A stretch of 64,000 bases of DNA from Branchiostoma floridae (lineage: Eukaryota; Chordata; Leptocardii; Amphioxiformes; Branchiostomatidae): NCBI RefSeq assembly GCF_000003815.2, contig NC_049981.1:2408010-2472009 (forward strand), in the 5' to 3' direction. Positions 48,001 to 57,000 of the stretch are shown piece after piece. Position numbers and translations under genes: made by a program. Every line of letters begins with the position of its first letter. Position 1 is the stretch's first letter. Below the pieces are notes generated by a model that was not told the origin of the DNA, made no database searches, and saw only the letters and a program-made list of their open reading frames with translations.

Positions 48001-51000
48001 GGACTCTCTTAAATAAGACCCTCCTTAGACCTGTACATGTCCTGCTATATTTATGATAAGAGGTTAAGTTAAGATGTTCCCATCCCCAGGATGCTACAAG
48101 GAGGTTTGTGGGGTTAAAAGAAACAGGTTAAGGGTTAAGATTGTTGTTCACCCCCTCCCCACCACAGGACGCTGACAGAAGGAGGTTTGAGACAGCCGAG
48201 TTCTTGAGGAGGGAAGAGCAGGAGGTGAACCAAGTCATCCACCCTGCCAGACATGATGGTAACAACATTACCAGACACCGAGGGCCCCTGACGGTTCCCA
48301 GCAGTACTGCAACCTCCACTGCCTCAGTAGCCCCACCAGAAAACATGGTATGTTTACTGATGACGCAGCAAAGCTGAAAGTACTGTGTACGTGCGTACAC
48401 ACAAGAGGTGCTCCCATATCTATACAAGTGGAACTGTGCACCTAGTTGTAGACTGTAGGTGCAGCTAGATACAAAAATGTATTTGTAAAGGTTTGTGTAC
48501 GGTAAGTAGTATTATACAGCATATTCTTGACATTCAAGTATCACTCACATTCAAGTATCAGAAAAATAATAATAAGACTTTTGTGTTGTATTTGTTTAGA
48601 ATCTTTTAAGTTATTTTTTCAGATTTATGTTCTGAAGAGGGGCAGCAAGGTTTGCAATTAGGTTTTGCTGGTATGATTTCATGTTGTGCATCCAAAATGT
48701 TTTCTGTTAGGTTTGGTGCACCATTGCACCTACAGTCAAACCTGCCCGAGCGACCACCTCTTCTCAGCGACCACCTGGCCAATTCGACCGCTTTTTCTCG
48801 GTCCCGATTTTTTTCCCCATTGACGTAAGCATTAAGCAACCTTTTCTCAACGACCACCTGGCCAACGCGACCGGCCCAAATTGGGACCCATAACGACCGC
48901 GTCATTTTCAAAATTGAGGTTTTAATTGATTTTTGATGATAACTAGCGCGATTTTGTGCCGGAATCGGCCAGTTTGCGTCGGATTTTGACTGCCATTATG
49001 ATGTTATGTTTAGAATAGATAAAGATGACAGCGGTCAATGGGTGGGTCAATGGGCAGTCTACTGTAATATGGGAGGAAATTTCGTAAGAAAATCCAAATT
49101 AAGTTGTTACAGAAGTTTTTTTTTAAAAATCTATATCATTATTATAAAGTGAAACGTATATAGCCTTATACTTTTTAAGAAAGATCTGTGTAGCTCAACC
49201 TTTTTAAGAAAGATCTGTGTGAGTGCTTGTGTCCAACTGTACTGTAAATTCACCCGTGGGTGAGTACGCTATCGGGACGTACCGGGCATCGAATTCGAAA
49301 GGTGCACCGTAGTTATTTCAAATACGGCAATCAAGAACACAGCGGCGCTTAAAGGCTTGTATGGTAACTGACAGCATCAAAGGTCCCTTACTGTCTAAAA
49401 CGTTTGTGTACACATATTGAGCTTTAAAACGCTTCTTTGCGTGCGTGCAGTGTGCTTGCTATTTGCCATTTAACACAACGGAAACCATTTATACTTTGCA
49501 TCGGGCATGTTTTGAGTCGATACTCTTCTCAGCGACCACCTGTCCAAATCGACCGTTTTTTTCCGGTCCCCCAGGTGGTCGTCTTGGACAGCTGCAGGTT
49601 TGACTGTATTCCCAAACATGAATATGGATCCCTGCACAGTAGACTCTTACTTGCTAAAAGCATTCAGTTGTTGCCTAACTGTGTCTAAGAATGTTAGAAA
49701 AGTTCAAAGCCTTAAGACAAATCATGTTCTGATAATCACATTGGCTCTCCCCCTTCCCAGGCTGACATCCATGTATCTGAATCGGAGCAGAACTCGGGCC
49801 AAGATGAGCCCCTTCAAAGGGAAGCAGATGGAACCAGTTCAAACCAGTTCAGACCTGTTCCCACCCAGGATGGAACAGGCCCCAAACCGGACAGAACCAG
49901 TCCCAAACCAGACAGAACTGGTCCCAGCCACAACGTAACCAGCCCCAACCTGAATACCACCAGTCCCAACCAGGACAAAACCGGTCCAAACCAGTTTAGA
50001 ACGGGTTCTGGCCAGTCTCAGGAGGACACAGCCAGTTCTGACTGGTCCAGCTCTGACCTGCCGCCGCTCAAACCCTCAGGAAAGAAGAGGAAACGGGAAA
50101 CGTCGACGGATTCGCGAGATAGCAGCGGGACAGGACAAAGTGACACCAGCAAGGGCGACACAAGTAAGCCGTTTCTGTCACCTGTAAACAATATCAGTAT
50201 CATGCATCGCTTCTGAGGTAACACTTTGTGTTACAGTGTGGCAAGATCTGAGGATTCTGTAGTTATTCCGCAGTTGCCAAAAGAAATAGTAAGAAAACTA
50301 TATTCAAATGAGTTCCTGATGATGTGTGATGCAGCAAGTCAGGAAAAAAGTACTTTTGAGTCCTGCCCAAGCATGTCTCAAATGTTGTTCCACCCTTGAC
50401 AACAAGTATAAATGTTTCAGGAACCCCCGAGTTGATGGGCCCCCCTCTGGCACCACCCCCCTCCAGCCTGCCCCCTGCAGCTGACGCCCCCCCTCTACAG
50501 AACCCCCCTGCGAAGAAACAGCAGCAGTATGCCTACATCTTCTCCACGGAGCTGGCAAACAAGGCAAGTACTGTGGAGTTTTGTGTCACACATAAGACCT
50601 GGGAGCAATGTTGTATCCCAAACAACCATGGCATAACCATATGACAATGGACAGGACCAGATCTGTAATCCAGCTCGAGTTTGCTGTAACATGGTCTCTT
50701 CTAAAACGCGATACTTCTGTCCCCCTAGGCTGCAGAGGCGGTACTGCAGGGACGTGTGCAGTCCATCGTGGCGTTCCACATCGAGCACGTGACTCGGGCG
50801 CGACTCAGCCGCATGCGCCACAGCGAACAGGTGCGTGGACTTTTTCATTTCAGCTTCGTTAAAATTACATTCATCATGTCTTAATGACTTTGAAACTGGT
50901 CAACATATTACTCTATTCATGATGTCTACATTTCCTACTGTTGTCAGTAGTTGTCTGTTTCTGTTTTCTGCCTAGCATTTTGTTTAGTGGCAGTGCTTTG

Positions 51001-54000
51001 GGGTTTGTTTTTTTTAAAGCTTTGTTGAACTTATGGCACCAGCTGTATCAGTTTGGTAACCCCTGGCAACAGGTTATTAATTTGGTAACCCATGGCAACA
51101 GCTGTATCAGGTGTAGGTCGGTAACCCATGGCAACAGCTGTATCAGGTGTAGGTCGGTAACCCATGGCAACAACTGTATCAGGTGCAGCTCGGTGACGCA
51201 TGGGAACAGCTGTATTAGGTGCAGCTCGGTTACCCATGGGAACAGCTGTATCAGGTGCAGCTCGGTTACCCATGGGAACAGCTGTATCAGGTGCAGCTCA
51301 GTTACCCATGGGAACAGCTGTATCAGGTGCAGCTTGGTGGCCCAAGACACCTTAGCATCAGGTGTAGGTTGGATACAGCTGACAGGTGTCTTCCCTTTTC
51401 CAGGTGCAGTCCGGTAACCCATGGCAACAGATGCAGGCCAGCCAGATGGGTTATGGTTCAGACTTGGCACTGAACCCATCAGCGGGCCCGGGAGGAGCGC
51501 CGCCCCAACAGCTACCCTCCAAACCACCCCCACCATACCCGGGCAGCGCCTCCCTAGAGGCAGGGGGGACGGAGGGCCTGACACCGGAGCAGCTTCGCCA
51601 TCGCCAGGAGCGGCTGATGACCATCCAGCGCATGCACAAGCTGCTGTTCCCTGAACAGGCGCAGACGGCGCCCCCTAGTGACTCCCTAGCAGCACAGCAG
51701 CAGCTGGACCTGGCCAGCCTACAGGGGCAGCCCCTGGGGCGGGGGATGCCGGGCGGCCCACCACGACCCGTGGGCCCCGGGGGACTCAACATGCAGCAGC
51801 AGCCCAGCCCGGGCAACCTACCTCCCAATCAGATGATGTCACCGCACGGAATGATGACATCACAAGCAAACATGATGACATCACAGGGTTGGACCGACCC
51901 TTCCCAGAGTGCAGCAGCTCACAAGGTGGCCATGATGGGGCTGGGGTCGCCGGGGTCAGAGGGCATGGGTTCGCCGGGTCAGCTGGGCGATGATCAGATG
52001 TCGGCTGCGCAGATCGAGTGGCGACGGCTGGAGGAGAGTTTCTACCGCGAGAAACGGAAACGGATGCTGGAGCAGCAGATGATGCGTGGAGGGCCGTATG
52101 GGGGACAGAGGTAACTCACTCACACTCATTCACCGACTCACAGTCACTCACACTCACTCACACACTCTTTATGCGTACACTCATTCACTCTTTCACTCCG
52201 TTGATTGATGGAGGGCTGTACAGGGTACAGAGGTACACTAACTTATTCACTCTCTTACTCATTCATCAGCACTTACTCCTTCACATACTCTCTTACTTAC
52301 CAGCTAGCTGTAAATACATACTAGCTTAACATTTAACTCAGACTACAAAATGTGGAGCACACAGAGGCAGCTGCAACCTATGAACAGTGGCAAAATTTCA
52401 GCATTTTGAAAATGAATGGCTAGTAAAAGACACTTATACGCTCTAGTGTTTCAAGTTGTCAGTTTCTTTATTTGTCCTGTAAAATTTATTTTTCAATGTG
52501 TGCGGGGAACAGCATTGTCCAAGTTGTTTTCAGCCCATAATGCTTTACCCCTGCCTCCATTCTAGGTACCCTGGTCCGCAACAGTTCTTACCTCAGGACT
52601 ATGATGGCCCCCCAGACTCCCAGGGGGCCTTGCAGACTATGCAGCCGCCACCACCGTACCAGGACCTGGCGCGGTTAAACCGACAGCAAACTGGCTTCTC
52701 TACCTCATTCAGTGAGCCCTACACACTGCTGCAGTCACAGCCACAGGGGGCGCCGCAGGACAGACATCCAATGCTGCAGTCTCAGCCACAGCCACAGGGG
52801 GCGCCCCAGGAAAGACATCCAATGCTGCAGTCCCAGCCACAGCCACAGGGGGCGCCCCAGGACAGAAATCCTCTTCTGCAGCCCCAGCCACAGGGGGCAC
52901 CCCAGGACAGACATCCAATGCTGCAGTCCCAACCACAGCCACAGGGGGCGCCACTGGACGGCACCTCCCCCAACTTCAGTATTAGCCAACAGCTTCAGGA
53001 AAGGGCGCGGCTATCGGCCCAGCGGGAACAGCTTCCGCAGTATGCAGGTGGGCAGCCAGCCAGACACCCAGCCCGACCACCATTTAGACACCCAACAGGA
53101 CACCCAGCTGCACACCCAGGCGGACACCCACAACGCTTCATGTACCCCATGCAGGACCGCCCTCGCCCCCAGGTTTGTATCTCTTAAACAGGTATAACTA
53201 TGTAGTGCACCAGCTTCTGTGTCTATATATGTATGGCTGATATGAGAACCCTTAAGAACAACACACCAGCTTCTGCATCTGTATGTGTATCTGTATAGTC
53301 GTATAAAGCTCCCTTCAACATAAAATTCCAGTGTCTATATGTGGATTTATCTGTATTTGCCTTTTGCACAACACACCAGCTTCTATATCCATACAGCTAG
53401 TTACTCCCTTCAGCATAACACACCAGTTTCTATATCTGTATAGCCCTAATAGTAATAACCCCCCTTTAGCTTCTGTATCTTATCATGGAAGGTCATCTGT
53501 GAACCCTCTGGTATAACTCTCCAGCAATAGTTCTTGGAGAAAAATAATTTTGGAACACTTAAAAACTGGATTGATAAATCTGACTCATGACAGTTTCTTG
53601 TTTTGATTTTTACATCCAAACAAGGTCTCCCCATCACAACAATCTGCCATGCAGAGATTGATGATGTCACAGCAGAGTCTGATGATGTCACAGCAGGGAC
53701 CGATGACATCACCAGGTATGATGTCACCGGATGGGTCGGATGGAGGGCTGCTGATGGAGTTCCCGCGGCAACGACACCAACCTGGCAGCGATATGATGTC
53801 ACCCAACTCTGCAGCCAGCCCACAGGGTCAGATGCCACTGGGGGTCAAGGGGCAGAGTTCAGGGGGAAGTGAAGGCACCCCCCCAGATAACGGTCGGTCC
53901 AGCCAGCAGTCAAACCAGCCTGAAACCAGCCTGCCCTCGAACTCACAACCCAACTCCAGACAGCCTAGCCAGATGCCCAACCAGCCCACAACCAGCCACC

Positions 54001-57000
54001 TTCCCAATGAGCCCACAACCGGCCAACAGCAATTGTCTACAACAACGCAACCTTCTTCCAACCAGTCTACCACTGCCCAACCCTCAGTGAACCAGCCCTC
54101 TACCAGCCAGCAGCTGTCCAACCAGACAGTATCCAGTCCAGCCGTTACCAGCCAGCCGCCGACCTTTGCCCCCAGCTCCCTGCAACAGCTGGAGCAGCAC
54201 TTTTCCAAGAGGTTCATGCCGGGCTTCGACGAGGCGCCGTTCAGTAAAACCACCGCCATTAGCACCACTAACGCCATGACCTCCGGCTCCACCACTGTTA
54301 CCATGACAACCGCCGCGGTGTCCAGTCGAACCGGGACCTCGGCTTCGGACGGTTCTGTTGCCATGGCGCCCAAGTTCAAGGCTCCCCCTCCCCCGACTAA
54401 CGGCGTGAAGCCATTGGCCAGCGGTGATAACGACAATGTCGCGTCTCCACACGCTGCTGCTGAAAACAGAACTGTGTCACCTGCTGGGTCATCCCCAGCA
54501 CAGGTCAAAGGACAAGGGTCAGCAGATTCAAAGCCCATGTCCCCAGCTGTGAAGTCACCTGCAGTTCCCCAATCTGCCCAGCAGGGGTCCTCGCCAGCAC
54601 CGGTGCCCTCCCCCAAACTGAAGCGGCAGCCATCTCCAGCCCTGGCAAACTCCCCGGCCGTGCAGTCTTTACGCTCCCCCGCGCCGGGCTCGCCATTCGC
54701 TCAGCCGCTTAAGTCGCCCATGGAGAAAAAGTCGCCAAAGATTCCACCGCCATTGAAGTCACCCTCAGAGGTCAAATCTCCCATGATGCCACAGAGGCAG
54801 TCGCCAGGACTGAGGTCACCCACAATGCCTCAGGAAGCAGGCAGTGGTGTTCCGAGCTCTCCTGCTGTGCCCATCAAATCCCCCGCTGTCCTCAAGTCTC
54901 CCAGCATGCCTAGCAATTCTCCCATGATGCAGCAGGTCAAGTCGCCCATGAGGCGGCAGGAGAGTTCCCCAGTGGTTACCATGGTGAGGCAAGAAATCCC
55001 CAAAACCATGTTGCCGGAGAGGTCACAGGTCATCCCCACAACAATGCGACCTTTGTTGCCAAGGCAACCACAGCAACTGGACACCATGAGTCAAGGTCAG
55101 AGGCTGGCAATGATGGCTGGTCAAAGTGCAATGTTAGGTCAAAGTTCAATGGGACCACAGATGTCAGTGGCCTCGTCAGGACAGTTCAGCCATCAGATGG
55201 GCGGTTTCCCCCGGCAACCATCACCAGGGCAACGCCATATGATGGGCCGTGCAGCGCAGTACCTGGCCCGTCCGCCAGGTGGCGACCTGGAGAACCAGTC
55301 GAGAGGGAACATTATGTACTCCCAGTCACAACTGGTTCAGATGCAGGCACGCTATATGGCTGGGCTGAGGCAAGACACCCCCTCACCAGCAATGGTACCT
55401 CCCGGAATGAGACAGGACACCCCCGCTGCAGCAATGGTGTCATCCCAGCCCAGGCCCACCTTTGAACCCCAGACACCTGTGGAAATTGGACCAAACACGG
55501 AGTTCGCCCTGGCTTTCCAGAAACGGGGGCCCCCCTCCCCACCACAGAACAGGTTTCCCAGCCCACAGCACTCCCAGCCCCCACACCCTGGGGATCCAAG
55601 ATACTCCCACCCTGGGGACATGCAATTCAGCGAGCCTCAACAAGTAATGGATGCAAGATATCCTCACCCCGGGGACAGCAGGTTCCCCCACCCTGGGGAG
55701 AGATTTCCCCAACCTGGGGAAAATAGGATCCCCCACCCAGGGGACAGCAGGTTTCCCCACCCTGGAGACAGCAGGTTCCCCCACCCAGCAGAAAGGTTCC
55801 CCCACCCTAGGGAGGAAAGGTTTTCCCACCCAGGGGACAACAGATTTCCCCACCCTGGGGATAACCGGTTTCCACATCCTGGGGTCAGCAGGTTCCCCCA
55901 GCAAGGCAACCAGAGATACCCCCACCCTGGGGAGAGATATCCCCACCCTCACCCCTCCTTAGACAGTAGGTTTCCCCACCCAGGGGAAGGCAGGTATGGG
56001 GAGGAGAGGTACCTGGCCCAGGCGGCCGGGGATAGCCGGTTTGTGGCACAGCGGATGGCAGGGATGCTGCAGGTGGGTTGGTTTTTAACAGCCAAAAAAT
56101 GACTGAAATTCCACAACAGTTTACAACTCATAAGAAAGTACATTGTTTATTTGAGCTTTAAATTATCTATCAGCACTTCACTTGGTGCTATATGGCACTT
56201 CTAGGGCTGTTTGAGCTGTTTGTTTGGTGTGCCTTATGTTCATTGTTCACATAAGAGTGTGAAGTATTGCAGGGAACTTGACAGCCTATGTTTGTGTTGT
56301 ATTTCTGCAGGACGGTCTGGAGGAGGCGAGCTTGATGGACAGGTCAGTAGCACTACAGAACCTGCAGAACATGCTCGGTCCACCGCGATCCATGGCAGAG
56401 TCACTTAGCAACAACATGGAGGCGTTTCCAGGGCAACGACAAATGGTGGAAGAGATGAGATCGCAAGAGGCAGTGCAAAGCATGTTGGGAAGGATGATGC
56501 AGTCCCACAATGCCATGGGAAATGCTGCCATGCAAAAGTCTGGCATGCCTGCAGGTCTGTCCCATGGTGCAATGCAAGGACCAAGAATGACCACGCCCTA
56601 CAGCACAGCAGATGGGGCCATGGCAGCAGGTCAAGGGTCGGTGGGAGGTCAAATGTCAGGAGGTCAAATGTCGCCAGGGGGTTTGATGTTCAAAGCGCCG
56701 GGGCCGATGGGGGATGCTGGGATGGGCGTTCCCGTACAGGACATTCAGCAGACTAGGAAGGCACAACGGTTCGTGTTGCCAACGGAAACACCAACCAGAA
56801 CTCTGCAGTATTTTCCCGCAGGGAAACCTGCCGAGCGGGCGCCGCACCCGGGCATGATGCAGCCCGCTATGAGTGCCCCGAACCTCTCGGCCAATCAGGA
56901 GCCTCAAAAGAGGATTTCTTTCTCCGAGGAGAACCTGATGCAAGCTGGGGTCAGAGCAATGAACCCTGGGTATCCTGCAATGAACCATGGGTACTCAGGC

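Noticed and set aside
53828-54616. 262-codon antisense ORF opposite the BCL9-like exon 14
   Set aside because: Low-complexity shadow of a Thr/Ser/Pro-rich coding exon.
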